Positions 1-10,883 of a stretch of DNA of 64,000 nt are shown in pieces. Position numbers and translations under genes: made by a program. Location of the stretch: assembly GCA_014529385.2 (NCBI GenBank), contig CM043967.1:134737182-134801181 (forward strand), read 5' to 3'. This DNA is from Adiantum capillus-veneris. Taxonomy: Eukaryota > Streptophyta > Polypodiopsida > Polypodiales > Pteridaceae. Under the pieces are notes generated by a model. The model saw only the letters and a list, made by a program, of their open reading frames with translations. It had not been told where the DNA came from and searched no databases. Each line of letters begins with the position of its first letter. The first letter of the stretch is position 1.

Positions 1-750
1 GTTGATAACAAGGACATCGAGAATACAACGACAGAGTTCCACTGCTCAAAGAGGGCTTATCAGGGTCGATAAGCAAGTTGACTTTAACATTTTCAATTCT
101 GAATTCATTGAATTTTGCAGATATCTCTGCATTACAAACACGCATTGGGCAATTTGTAGCTAATTACTTGTCGATCATCAAACCGCTCAAGCATGTTCAT
201 TATGGATGCCAATTTTCCACTATTGGCTTTGGAATGTCTACTAGCACATGGCTCCTAGGAAATGTTGGCGCATCCGGTTCCGACAAGGCATGTTGCATAC
301 CAGTACAGGCAAGGCCTGCAACATGTTGATTTTTTGTTGAATATTGACACAATTTTCATCATGCATGGCATGTATTTTGTCCTATGAAGAAACGCTTCTT
401 TCTCCCTCATTCAAAATTCCCAAGAGGAGCAAGGCTCCATACACTTACTTGGTCATAGATTTTAATTAACAAGTATCTCTTTTATTTATCCTCTTCCTAC
501 TATCAAGAGGAGGGGGAAAGCAAGGATTGAATTTTCTAGGGCATGGCTCCTAAGCAGGTTGTCTATCTTTAATGCAATCAGACAACGATAGGATCCACCC
601 ATTGTCGGCAAGCGTGATCCGACAAGTTTTCTAAGACATCATGGGAGCAAGGCTCTGTCTACAAATCTTTAGGCAAGCCAAGCAGGGATGAGGTACATCT
701 CTTGCAAGTATTTTTTTAAAAAAACATTGTACAATTTGACAAGGCCGATT
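1..750. other. Unassigned left edge, no gene recognised
   Basis: No reading frame here resembles a known protein. The Ty3/gypsy pol that reads leftwards from about 2 kb should continue into integrase here, but I find neither an HHCC finger nor a D,D(35)E core. Either the integrase has decayed beyond recognition or unrelated DNA replaced it. Several short GCATGGCTCCTA-type and CCGACAAG-type phrases recur within the stretch, which suggests non-coding repeat sequence. Confidence 0.4.
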
Positions 751-759
751 ATTTGTGAA

Positions 760-1900
760 TGCTCGACAAGGTCGACTTTCTAACGTGAAAGTGCATTTTC
801 CACTTGATTATGCTTACCAGCAATGTGAGCAATATGAAAATTGTGAAAGAAAATTTCCCCACCTAATTTGTTTGTTGGAAAGCTTGGTTTTCATCATGAA
901 GCACTTGAGACTTTGGTGGTCCGTTTGCAAAATAAATGGAGTCCCCAAAAGATAGTGCTTCCATGTATCTAGGGCATGTAGAACAGCTAAAAGCTCTTTT
1001 TCGTATATGCCCAAGATTTGTTCCTTGGCATTGACCCTTCGGCTCTCATATGCTATGGCATGCCCTTCTCTGAAGCAAAATTTCTCCAAGGCAATCACCA
1101 CAAGCATCACATTGAACCTCAAATGGATTTGAGCGATCCAAAAGCATAAGGACTGGTTGGGAGGTAACCTTCTCTTTGAGCTTGTCAAAATCATTTTTCT
1201 CTTTAACAGTCCATGAGTACTTAACGTTCTTCTTTGGAAAGTCATGCAATGGTCCCGCTATTTGAGATAATTTGGCTATGCAGCATCTATAGTATGCACA
1301 CATACCAATAAAGCTTCTTAGCTCATGTCGATTCCTTGGATTAAGCCATTCTTTTAGTACCTCCAACTTTGATGGATCCATATGGATACTATGTTGAGAG
1401 ATAATGTGACCTAAGTATTGAATCTCTTGAAGGAAAAATTCACTCTTCTTTTGATTGATAAAAAGCTTGTTCTCCCTCAAAGCTTGAAAAATTACGTGGA
1501 GATGTTGCTTGTTCTCCTCCAAGGACTTGAAGTAGATGATGATATCATCAAAGAACACTCCACTGAATTTGCGGTAGGGTCTAATATTTTCTCCACTAGA
1601 TGATTGAATGTGGTCGGTGCATTAGTCAAGCCAAAAGGCATGACAAGATATTCATAAAGACCAAACGTTGTATGAAACGCGGACTTTATGATATCTTCAT
1701 TCACTATCCTTATTTGATGATAGCCACTTTTAAGTCAATCCTACTGAAGTATTTTGAACCTTGTAACTTATCAAACAAATCTTCTATTGTCGTTACGAGA
1801 AACCTATTTTTGATAGTGATATGGTTAAGCTCTCGATCGTACACACACATGCGGTATGTACCATCTTTCATTTGCACTAAAGAACTGGAGAACAAAAGGG
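760..1900 (-). pseudogene. Ty3/gypsy reverse transcriptase-RNase H, broken
   Basis: This is the pol RT and RNase H of a Ty3/gypsy LTR retrotransposon, the enzymes that copy element RNA into DNA. Read leftwards on the minus strand, the RT blocks appear in order. First comes KDGTYRMCVYDRELN with the FSRIDL block (1895-1710). Next is [15 protein letters not shown] (1704-1492), then [10 protein letters not shown], the YxDD-equivalent catalytic box, followed by LGHIIS (1558-1046). RNase H follows with QCDACG and LQTDHQSLK (1245-814). The connection segment HIAGKHNQVENALSR can be read in another frame at about 780-835. The domain is cut into at least four frame segments by frameshifts and stops, so no working polymerase is encoded. 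The integrase expected next is not visible. Confidence 0.9.
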
Positions 1901-2091
1901 AGAGGAGCTAGGAATCTCCATCCATTTGTCTACCAATTCTTGTACTTGCCTCATGATCTCCTCGTGTTGAGCTTGGGAAACACGATAAGGAGGCTTGTTA
2001 GCGGTGAGCTTCCTAGTAGGAGCTCAATTCGATGGTCATCATCCCCTCGTTTTGGAGGTAAGTCCATAGGGATATTATGGATGAACACATC

Positions 2092-2990
2092 TTAGAAACC
2101 ATTCAAAAAATTAGACAAGTCTAATTCTTCTTGATTCCTAACACCTTGCTTTGTTAAAACATTAGCATCATTAGTGGATTCTTTGACAAAAGTCATGTAC
2201 CCAGAAACCGAGCTTTTCATTGACTTCTCAAAAGCAGGTGAATTTACAAGTGGTGTAGTATGACCAGACTCACTAGCATCTATATACATGCTCTTTTCCT
2301 TGTAGGTGAAGTAGATTCTCCTTTCAGGGAACTTCATGTTGGCAACCATGCGGTTGAACCATGGTGCCCCTAGGATAACATCCTCATGTTGGAGAGGAGA
2401 GATGAAAAAGTCTTCTTTGTCAATGTAGCTTTGGGCATGAAGCCTCAACTTCCCAACCAAGGGAGTAACGGAGGCTTGCTGTCCCTTGAAAGCTCCATTG
2501 GCCCGTTACAGTATCTCCCATCTCAAAATCTTGAATGCCCAACTTAGTGGCCAACTCCATTGATATGAAGTTGTGAGTAGAGCCAGGGTCAAACAAGATG
2601 AAGGCATCATGCTCCCTTCACTGTCCCCAAGAATAGGAGAGAGGTGATCGTTTGCAATGAGCATCCTCTTTTGGAGCTTCGATCGTGGGAGCTCTAGGAG
2701 TCTCATTGCGGGCATTTCTCTTGGGGCAAGAATGATAGCCATGTCATTGCTCCCCACACTTAAAACATTTGTGATCCTTACAAAAAGCTTCAAGCTCTTC
2801 AGGAGAGAGTTTATTTTTACCTTAATAAACTTCCTTCTCCTTGGACCAATTGTTGTTGTTGGAATTGCCTTAGAAAGAATTTTGGGCATTGTTTTATCCC
2901 TTTGCATCACTTTTGTCTTTGCTTTCCATGGGCTTGGCATTCCTTCTAGCCCCTTGTTGGAAATTGATGCATGAAGCAACCATAGTGTGG
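2092..2990 (-). pseudogene. Ty3/gypsy zinc knuckle and aspartic protease, broken
   Basis: This joins the gag nucleocapsid to the pol protease of the same element. At 2726-2767 the minus strand encodes a CX2CX4HX4C zinc knuckle (CFKCGEQ-stop-HGYHSC). An in-frame TGA at 2744-2746 sits where Trp would be expected. Further on, about 2560-2610, FDPGSTHNFIS matches the retropepsin active-site region, but the usual DSG is DPG. The protease C-terminal block VILGAPWF lies in the segment 2460-2092. In this family the protease matures the Gag-Pol polyprotein. Stops and frame changes make this copy inactive. Confidence 0.8.
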
Positions 2991-3034
2991 TGGATGACTT
3001 TGGTGATAGAACCAGGCCGTTGAGAGTTGATGTA

Positions 3035-4038
3035 CTAGGCCATTTCTTCAAGTAATCCCACATAGAATTGTTGCTTTTGCTCGATGAGGTCTATCTTTTG
3101 AAAGACAGTAGCCTGGAGATGTAAATCCCAAAACTTGTCCACATACTTGTGGATAGACTTGTTGGAGAACAGCTTCAAACTCTGCCATCCGGTAAGCACT
3201 TTGTCCTTTGCATGGCTTGCAAGGAAATGCTTCATGATGGAAACTCGTAGAGTTTTCCATGTCTTTGGGGCGTCGCCGTTGCCACAAAGGTTATCCCACA
3301 TTGAGAGAAGATTTTGGAAGTGCATAGCTGCATGATGTAGCTTGGAGGACTCCTTGAGACCCTCGTCTCCAAAGGCCACATCAAATTGATGGATGAAGGT
3401 CAATACTTTATCGGTAGCACCAAAGGTACCATCATAGGTGATAAAAGAGATACTCTTTCCTCCCTCTTTGTATTTCTTGAGCTTTTGGGACCTTCGCCAT
3501 GCAGAGTAAGATTCATGATGTCCTCTCCTCTTATATTCTCTAGTAGAATAGATATTGCTTTTGTTGAAAGAGGAGGAAGGCGAAGAAGAAGAAGAAGAGG
3601 GTGACCTCTTTCTTGCCTTTTTCTTCCTTTGTTTCCTCTCTTTCCTTTCAGAGTGACGAGGAGAAGGACTATGGGTTGACCGTCTCCTCTTGGGAAGAGT
3701 TGGCACGACCATCTAGACCGCCGTCTTCATGGAGCCACATCTTCAGAGGAACTTACGGATTCTCTTCTTTCTCGTTCTTTGGATTCCTCCTCTCTTATGG
3801 GAGAGAATCTTCTTTGGGGAGTCTCATCAAGAGGCCTCCTAAGCTCTGTCTCCTCTTGGAGAGGAAGGGAAATCCCATAAGCACGAAGTTGTCGGGTAAC
3901 TTCGGCTTACAAAGTAGGGTTGCCCATTGCTTGATGCAACCTAGTAACAAGATAATTAACAAACATGGGGGCATCATCATTAGCACCAAAACCAAAGTTA
4001 TTAATGTTCATTCTACTCTCTTGGTTATTGTTAGCCAT
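3035..4038 (-). pseudogene. Ty3/gypsy gag, broken
   Basis: This is the capsid-like Gag polyprotein that packages element RNA. I place the start at the ATG at 4038-4036, because the reading MANNNQESRMNINNFGFG lies a normal distance inside the PBS at 4434-4445. That frame stops after about 40 codons. The longest remaining piece, 3712-3035, begins with a basic Arg/Ser-rich tract (KRRRSTHSPSPRHSERKERK) and a Ser run. It ends in a helical retrotransposon-gag segment (LHHAAMHFQNLLSMWDNL, HKYVDKFWDLHLQA). The zinc knuckle and protease follow on the same strand. There are several frame breaks. Confidence 0.75.
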
Positions 4039-4433
4039 GCTAATTAAACTTATGTATAGAATTACTTTGTACTTTGGTACCCTCAAAAACCTTAGTCGCT
4101 ACTCTTCTTTACCTTTGAAAATTAGTTTTCAAGCAACCACACCCGTGGTTTAGACACTGTTGATTGCAAAGACTAGTGGAGAGGGTCTAACACTGCTCGG
4201 TTGATTATGGTTCCTGTTGAGCTTGCTCATAGCTCAATAATGGTTTAGCCAAAGGAAAGCCCCGAGAGACTCCATTATTAAGACTATAGTTCCCAACGGT
4301 GTATCTTGAACTAAGTCCTTCTCAACCAAGATAAAAGATCCCTGTTCCTCTTACCCTATGGCAATGAATAGGTACAACCTTTCATGGACAACATAAGGAC
4401 CTCTCTTCTTAATCAAGAAAAGAGAAACCAATA

Positions 4434-4445
4434 GCTCTTATACCA
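4434..4445 (-). promoter_or_regulatory. Primer binding site of the 5' Ty3/gypsy element
   Basis: On the minus strand the sequence reads TGGTATAAGAGC, one base away from the plant retrotransposon primer site TGGTATCAGAGC, which pairs with initiator Met-tRNA 3' ends. It lies about 400 bases upstream of the gag ATG. A CA on the minus strand (TG at 4447 on plus) immediately precedes it, as an LTR end would. Confidence 0.7.
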
Positions 4446-5130
4446 ATGTAATGGAAATGGCCTATGAACTTTGAGAATATTGGAATTACGAGAATTAGAG
4501 TGAGCATTTTCATGATACTGCTTTGAGAACATAGAGGGTGAACTTAATTGGCGGTAGCAACATAACCATAATACTTAATTAACTTGGTATGAAAAATAAT
4601 TTTGCAAGAGAGAGAATTAGAACACATGACAACAGTTGAGGACCGGATTTATGTGGAACCGGTCCCCCCTCCAATAGGCTTTTGTATTATAGATTCTCCC
4701 GTCAAGAGAGACTTGGTACAATACAATCTTTGTGTTCTTTGTGACCTAGATGTTGCAATGAACATGGAAAGCTTCATGCATCACGAGCATAACATAAACT
4801 TTGTAAAATCATTAACCATCCCTAGCCTCAGTCCCAAGGCCTCAAACACCTTCAAAAGTGGAGAGAGCTAGCAGGGAATGAGGGTAGGGAAGAGGAAGAA
4901 GAAGCATTCATAGGAGAAAAAAATTGCTCCTCACTTACCATCACTCTTCTTGCTTAGCATAGCATAATAGCATAGTAATGAAGATGAAGAAGATGGAAAG
5001 ATTAAGCATTGAAGCATGGCTCTTGGTTGGATTTGCATTCCATAGCCAAGAGTGTTGGTGTAGGCTCTCAACTTCTCAACAAGCTTGGAGAAGGAGATGG
5101 AGCTCTTGCACTTTTCACTTCACACAATGA

Positions 5131-5157
5131 GTGTGTGTGTGTGTGTGTGTGTGTGTG
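5131..5157. repeat. (GT)n microsatellite
   Basis: There are about 13 perfect GT units inside the presumed LTR. Confidence 0.95.
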
Positions 5158-5611
5158 GGAGAGTATACCCCCCAGTCTAGCCCCTAGCTTCCTTGGTTGA
5201 CCCCCCCTTGTAGCTCATGCTAGAAGATGATTGGACCCCTACAAGCCTAGTCAATCACATGTAGGGTGCATATCAAGCAACCATGCTAGCCTTGGGACAA
5301 GTCTCCCCCTTTCCTCTTTGAGAGAGAGGACTTGATAAATGCATAATCAATAAATAAATTAGCTAAATTATCATTGGACCCCTTGAGAGGCCAACCAATA
5401 GGCTTTAGGCACACCATGAGGGAAACATGAAGAGGAACTTGACAAGTGTCCTTGTTACTTCTTAGACCAAGCTTTCCTTGTGTGAGGGTATGTGTGTTCT
5501 CTCTTATGCTCCTACAATGAGGGTTCACCCCCCCTTGAGTAGGGATCATGTTGAATTTTGGAAACACCTTGAACCCCTTGAGCACCTTAGAACCTTAATC
5601 ATTAAGCATCT

Positions 5612-5690
5612 CAAGCACCTTAGTCAGCAAGCATGACAAGCACCTCAAGCACCTTAGTCAGCAAACATAACAAGCACCTCAAGCTTGGGC
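5612..5690. repeat. 34-bp tandem repeat
   Basis: A unit beginning CAAGCACCTTAGTCAGCAA repeats at 5612 and 5646, with a degenerate partial copy before it (from about 5579). There are two clear copies differing at two bases. Confidence 0.85.
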
Positions 5691-6437
5691 CGGGATCCCA
5701 CCTCAAGCACAACCCTAGTTTGACTAAGGTCAAAGGACTTTTAACACTAGCCTTTGGAGGTATTTAATGAAGCTAACCCTAAGGTATTTAAGCTCCACTA
5801 GCTAGCCTTGCTCTTTAACAGACCATCTCTCATCTGGACCCCTTTAACCTTGGCCCCGTGTTGAGATATATCCATAAGCACATGTCTATATGTTAACCCT
5901 TGTTCCAGTTTATTCTCCCACATTAAATGATCATTTTAATATGAGAAAATCATTTGGGTTGGTTAGATATTAGATTTTATGACATGGTTGTGTGAGCTAG
6001 GGTTTGTTTTTGGAATTCATTAGACTAGGATTAGGGTTTCTTAAATAGCTTTTAGTCATTTTAGGGGGGGATTCGTAATATGTGAGCCACTTTTCACACT
6101 ATGGTAACTAAAAGCTAACTAGTTATTTTTTTATTAGAGGGGTTTTCTATCCTTATCTTGTGCATGAGTACACTCAATCCTCTCTAAAGATGTTAATGGT
6201 GTTAACAAAGAGAAATTAGAGTCCTTGTACACCTCTTTCTCACCGATATTAATGCCAAAAATATTCATTGGAACATGTGTTTTCATCCTTCATTGACTGC
6301 ATGTGGTAGAAGCACTCTCCAACAGCTTTTGACTGAGCCGTATATCAAAAGTTCTGGTATGTGGGAAGGAGATCAAAAATTCCCATAATTTTTCATAACT
6401 CTCCTTGGTCTAGAAGAGTAGTAGTCAAGTTGAGTTT

Positions 6438-6442
<5 letters not shown>

Positions 6443-6482
<40 letters not shown>

Positions 6483-6492
6483 TGTGTCTGTG
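6443..6492. repeat. (GT)n microsatellite
   Basis: This is a run of about 20 GT units, slightly interrupted by TCTGTGTCTG at its right end. The surrounding 5820-6640 sequence is AT-rich, and I recognise nothing else in it. Confidence 0.95.
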
Positions 6493-6639
6493 TTGCTGTT
6501 TTAAATTAATACATATACACAAAAGAACATAATATTTCAAATGACAACTGGCTTTAGACAAGTGACAAGGGGTAGCACAAAAAAAACTCAATCTTTGAAT
6601 TATTTTGTACTTAGATATAAGAACAATGTCTCATTCTAG

Positions 6640-7027
6640 TTTTTTTGTACATGGGGTAGTCAGTACTGATTATTCTATATTGTGACAAGAGTAAGGTACA
6701 TTATAACAAAAACAGCTAGTATAAAAAAATTCTAAGAAAGGATAGAGTGCTCACCTGCATCCATTCAAACAAGACAACATATATGTTAGCCTTAAATGTG
6801 TTTTACATGTGTCGATGGACTTTATTAGTTGTTATCCATGTCCATCTTACAACTTTTTTAACATTAAACCACTTGTCCTGTAAAGCCTAGGGAACTGCCT
6901 CGACTGGATTCACTGCCCAACCTCCCTTATATAGCCCCTGGCTACTGAATCCCCTATTCCACATTGGCAACTGGCCACTTACTGGCCCAGGTTCGTGACC
7001 TCCCGTGGATATGCCATTGGCATGACA
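6640..7027 (-). repeat. Probable 3' LTR fragment of a second Ty3/gypsy element
   Basis: On minus, the purine-rich tract CAAGGAGGGAGTAA is followed at 7027 by TGTCATGCCAATGG. That is the usual polypurine tract and LTR start of plant Ty3/gypsy elements. A TATA-box-like GCTATATAAGGG occurs on minus at about 6930-6940. The far edge is not determined and 6640 is only indicative. Confidence 0.5.
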
Positions 7028-7290
7028 TTACTCCCTCCTTGGAGAAGCGTTTTCGTCCTCGAAAACAAGAGTGATGATACACTAATGTTTTCCACAGTGT
7101 CATCCTTCATGGATCCAGCTTTTTGCTTGACCGAAACACGGTTCAGTAGGAGGTTCAATGAAACCAAGAGTAACATCTTGATTTTCCACATTGTTGTCCA
7201 TTTGTAACCATCTTGTGTTACCAGTTCCTTTCCAATCATAGTGTGTAGACTCCATTTAGAATGCACAGGAGCATGCTAAATGAGTTATCA
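7028..7290 (-). pseudogene. Ty3/gypsy pol C-terminal remnant
   Basis: The minus strand ends in TRTLLQGGSNVM in one frame and LVFEDENASPRRE-stop in the next. Both resemble the last residues of plant Ty3/gypsy polyproteins just before the polypurine tract. No chromodomain or integrase core can be made out upstream. The 7290-7980 interval to the right shows no further recognisable coding sequence. I regard this as a terminal scrap of an element whose body has been lost. Confidence 0.45.
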
Positions 7291-7982
7291 CAACAAAGGT
7301 GTACCCGAAAGAGTACCTCTTTTCACTTTTCATAAATATAACTTACTGACATAATTCATTAGCCAAGTTTAAGTCCTTGACTTGTTCGCAAATCTCATCA
7401 GTAAAAAAACCCACCATAAATAGTGTTCAAGGTTGAGAACCCGACTTAAACATGAAGGGACTAAATTGAGTCACAAACATGCTTTACCTTATTGTAATCA
7501 ATGCCAACTAGAGTGATACATTCTTGCTAATTGGATTGCTTGGTGCTAACGTAAGCGCCTTGCATATCCTTCATCACAAGAGTACACTTGTAACTTGTAA
7601 TGTGCCTATCCTCTTTGGATTTTGACAGTATTGAGATGTGTTTTTCCCCACGGTTTACAGACAGTCGTCCCAGATGACTGGTGGTAAAACGGGGATCACA
7701 ATATCATACAACATTGTTGAGCAAACAACAATGTCTTGAAGAACCATTTGGGTTAACGGAATAGATCCACAAGCACCCAAACCGAGCCATGACCTCTATT
7801 ACCCCAAAAGGAATCTCATAGAGATACTGCACTTAGAGTGCAAAATGCTTCATAAGCAATGGGGATATTTCGAGACGAGCAATTTTTGGTGAGCGCTTTT
7901 AAGGAATCAGGTGAGCAGATTCCTAAAAAGATTCTCTCTTCCTCCTTGTCGACTCTTTCGTCTTTTTCATATCTCTATCGCT

Positions 7983-7985
<3 letters not shown>

Positions 7986-8034
<49 letters not shown>
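7986..8034. repeat. (GA)n microsatellite at LINE 3' end
   Basis: This run of about 24 GA units is immediately followed by TAGATTTTATTATC, which is the 3' end of the minus-strand LINE. A related LINE fragment at 32.7-33.0 kb abuts GA runs in the same way. Confidence 0.95.
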
Positions 8035-8038
<4 letters not shown>

Positions 8039-9690
8039 TTTTATTATCTTCCTTGGAGGTCAAATATGACCTATGGGACCAAAGTTACATGTGATGTAGT
8101 ATGTGTATGGCTGATGAGTGACTCTCGATGCTCCAAAATTGTAGTGATGAGAGTCGCAATGGAGAGCCCACACTTTGGCTGGGAGAGGAAAGTGTGTAGG
8201 TCTAAGTTATGGCTGAAAATGTGAGAGAAGCAAGTTCGGATGTGATCAAAATCTGAGCACTCTAGTAGTGTGTGGTAGTCAGACTCTCAAACTTGTAGTG
8301 ATCATAATGTGCACAATCGATTTGACTCTTCTCCATTGCCCCAACGCCCTATCTCGCATCGAAGGAAATGGGAGCTAAGCCGAATTGCTGCGCTAGTGCG
8401 TATCGCAGACAAGGGAATAGGCTCAAGCATGTAAGTGTGAGTACGGTTTCCTCTCTCAGCGAAGAACATGGTTTTGTAGTTGGGGGCAATATAGGTGGTG
8501 TAATGTATGAAGCGTGACCCACCGGATTTCTCCCAAGCCGTAATACATTGGCGTTGTAGAAAAGCTTCATTCACTTGAGAGTCAATTGAAGCATCATGTA
8601 GCAAGTGTAATGCATCCCATCTCCCAAACCACTTCTTTATGTCTTGCATCCATCCCCTGCTCAAGATCTTGCTTTTATGCGTCCTTTGAACTTTTTTTCT
8701 TGCTTCCCATGCAATTGTAGGAAGTCGATGTGAGGGGTTTTGACGCATCTTTATCATGTACTCCACAACCCTTTCCATTCCCATAACCTCAATTGGAAGA
8801 GATCCCGACTCAAGAAGTAGGAGCATATATGGTGTTTGTGTCTTAACTTGGAGAAATTTTGTAAGAAAACGCTTTTGGACATTCTCAAACTCTTTCCAAG
8901 TAGACTTTGAGATGCTCCCGGCCCACACTTCAACTCCATAAAGAAGAACCGGTGTCACCAATGCATCAAAAAGATACTTCTTGAGAACCCAACACTTGAT
9001 GTTTCCCGCATTACACATGTTCTCAAATGCATAATATGCTCTCTGTCCCGCTTCCAAACGACGCATAGCACATTCATGCCACTTGTGATTGGATGGAACC
9101 TCAAGGCCAAGGTACTTAAAGCTCTCAACAACTTCAAGTGTCTCGTTGTTGTACACAATGCATGGCTTCTCCTTATGGTTGGTTTTCACAAGAATAACCT
9201 TTGTTTTGGATTCATTTACAATCAGCCCACTATGCAAGCAAAAGTTCTCAAGGACAACCATAAGCTTTTGTGCATCTTCCAAAGTGTGTGCTAGAAGCAC
9301 TACACCATCCGCATACAACAAAAGCATGATTACCGCATTGCAAATAGTGACCTCTTCAACGCCTTCTTCTTGCATAAAGTCAAGTACCATTTGTTCCAAT
9401 TGATCGATGCATAGACCAAAGAGAGTTGGTGACAATGGACATCCTTGTTTAACCCCAATAGTGCTTACAAAATTTTTTGAAATTTCTCTTCCCATGCGCA
9501 ATTGACAAATCATCTTCTCATAGATTCGAGAAACCGCAAGCATAAACTCACTTGGCACTTGGAGTTCTTCCATCCTTCTCCACAAATTGTTACGTGGAAT
9601 CATATCAAAGGATTTCTTAAAGTCCACAAAACAACAATACAATCGCTTGCCTTTCAACCGACTTTCCTCCATAAGACATAGACAAAGATA
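8035..9690 (-). mobile_element. 5'-truncated LINE (non-LTR retrotransposon)
   Basis: Only the 3' part of a LINE is present. It starts inside the RT finger/palm (about 9690) and runs through the C-terminal Cys/His region to a probable ORF2 stop at 8072-8074 and then a short 3' UTR. That stop is at the same place in the second fragment at 32.7-33.0 kb. Upstream of 9690 the reading no longer resembles LINE RT, so I infer the usual 5' truncation by incomplete reverse transcription. On the element strand the 3' end is a (TC)n tract rather than poly(A). Confidence 0.85.
8302..9672 (-). pseudogene. LINE ORF2 reverse transcriptase, C-terminal half
   Basis: This open stretch of 456 codons encodes the RT palm and downstream region of a LINE, the enzyme that primes reverse transcription at nicked target DNA. 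Visible blocks are CCFVDFKKSFDMIPR (motif A with its Asp), VKQGCPLSPTLFGL (motif B), LLYADGVVLLAH (motif C) and FKYLGLEV (motif D/thumb). Motif C is normally YADD; here the second catalytic Asp is Gly, so the polymerase should be dead. The frame ends at TGA 8302-8304, but the same frame past it, and past a second TGA at 8287-8289, reads DYHTLLECSDF, matching the C-terminal Cys/His motif of such LINEs. It is therefore a pseudogene truncated at the N-terminus. The endonuclease domain is absent. Confidence 0.9.
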
Positions 9691-9807
9691 TGCAAGCTAA
9701 ACAAATTGTTTCAAAAACAATAGAGACAAGGGTACTTAAAACAAGAACTTCCATTAATAATAGAAAGTTACATTTTATTGCACTTGCATTACATAGGCAA
9801 GAAGCGT

Positions 9808-10191
9808 TCATCTTCTGGAAGGCCCGGTTTTAGGAGTAGATGTGCTACCTTCGAGTGGCAAAAGAAGATTCACCATGTTACCTATCTGCTGCATCATTTC
9901 CTCCTCATCCTCCTCTGTGATGAGCTCAATCTTCTTCCAGCAAGAGAAAGTGAATTCTCCCTTCTCATTCAAGCTGAGTAAGGTCCGCATATTGAGTTTT
10001 GTGTGGCAATGATAGAGGCGATACACATTGACTGTTGCCTTTAGAGACTCCCTAAACCAGTCGTCTCCATACAACGCCTCTCCATTGGGAATGGCTTCCA
10101 TGGCATCCCACACAGACTTGATTTTATTCTCAAGAACGTCCGACATCGTGAAACGTAGTAGAGGTGTGCTAAGGAAGCTACTGGACGCTTT
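9808..10191 (-). CDS. Hypothetical small ORF, possible last exon of the MULE-like gene
   Basis: This open frame of about 128 codons has an internal ATG giving MSDVLENKIKSVWDAM. It is acidic near the C-terminus (EEDEEEMMQQ) and ends STPKTGPSRR. I do not recognise the protein. A canonical AATAAA on the minus strand lies at 9773-9778, 30 bases past the stop, so it looks like the true 3' end of a transcription unit. It follows the SWIM-finger transposase segment on the same strand after a roughly 130-bp AT-rich gap that could be an intron. I infer, without proof, that it may be the last exon of that gene. Confidence 0.4.
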   Translation of the reverse strand, partial: KASSSFLSTPLLRFTMSDVLENKIKSVWDAMEAIPNGEALYGDDWFRESLKATVNVYRLYHCHTKLNMRTLLSLNEKGEFTFSCWKKIELITEEDEEEMMQQIGNMVNLLLPLEGSTSTPKTGPSRR

Positions 10192-10326
10192 CACAAAAAT
10201 AATTCAAGCAATGGTAATTTATAGCCATTGTGCAAATATTATATTACTTTATTCACAATTTGACAAATAAAAAACCATTTCCCACATTTTAAAAAACTTG
10301 TGAATCAATGTACCAAAATGTGGCCA

Positions 10327-10860
10327 TCATAAGATAAAATTAGAAACTGGTAGAGTTGTCCATTTTGTGAAGCATACAAACAAAAAGTGAGGAACGACAA
10401 GTGCTATGCATCCATGCTTGGATAGGTCCGTCAGTGCCTTGAAGATATCAGCATCTGCCAGAATTGGTTGATGGATAAACATGTTCTCATTTTGGCTTAA
10501 CCCTAGCACACGTAGATATATACAATACAAATGTTTACATGCAAGATATGGTTTTTGCTTTGACACGCGTTCCATGAAGTCTAGACATGTGAACGATGGC
10601 TGGTTGCAAATACAAACTTTGTACAACCCAACATGACCATCTCCACTTTTGGTCTCTACTTTGAAGACATCATTAACACCATCTACTGCACATATCTCTT
10701 CTACGACCTTGGCTCTCAATGCTAGTGCTAAATTGATCTTGTGAGCAGCGTCCTCAAAAATGGAAGTCCGATACCGTACACGCACACCATCTCGCACTGT
10801 GGCTCGTGCACTGCCTTCAAGAGTGGATGTATCTTTTGACTTGAAAGGAGAGTTGGTCAT
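10327..10860 (-). pseudogene. Transposase C-terminal part with SWIM zinc finger
   Basis: This segment shows a SWIM-type zinc finger: CIC (in YKVCICNQPSFTCLDF) followed about 27 residues later by ACKH (in KPYLACKHLYCIYLRVLG), the CxCx(n)CxH pattern. In plants this finger is typical of MULE transposases and the FAR1/FHY3 proteins derived from them, where it contributes to DNA binding near the C-terminus. The segments upstream on the same strand (10.9-13.5 kb) look like the rest of the transposase. A 22-codon low-quality region separates it from the next readable segment. Confidence 0.65.
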
Positions 10861-10883
10861 ATTTTGTGCAGGAATAACTGACG

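Larger units (their letters stand above)
4447..5820 (-). repeat. Probable 5' LTR of the minus-strand Ty3/gypsy element
   Basis: The inner edge is set by the TG/CA at 4447 next to the PBS. The outer edge is uncertain; I tentatively use the TTTAACA at 5814-5820, which on minus would start TGTTAAAG. A TATA-like TTAAATA on minus lies near 5785, which is too close to this edge to be comfortable, so the real LTR may extend further right. The second LTR is outside the window, so identity cannot be checked. The region contains a GT microsatellite and a 34-bp tandem repeat. Confidence 0.4.

Noticed and set aside
3386-4047. Plus-strand ORFs over the Ty3/gypsy gag
   Set aside because: They are antisense shadows of the minus-strand Arg/Ser-rich gag sequence and carry no motif.
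4434-4445. Possible tRNA gene at the initiator-Met-like sequence
   Set aside because: Only the 12-base primer complement is present; no cloverleaf surrounds it. The same holds for 25748, 35347 and the Tat-type sites.
6373-6591. Minus ORF over the GT repeat
   Set aside because: It encodes a His/Thr run from the microsatellite only.
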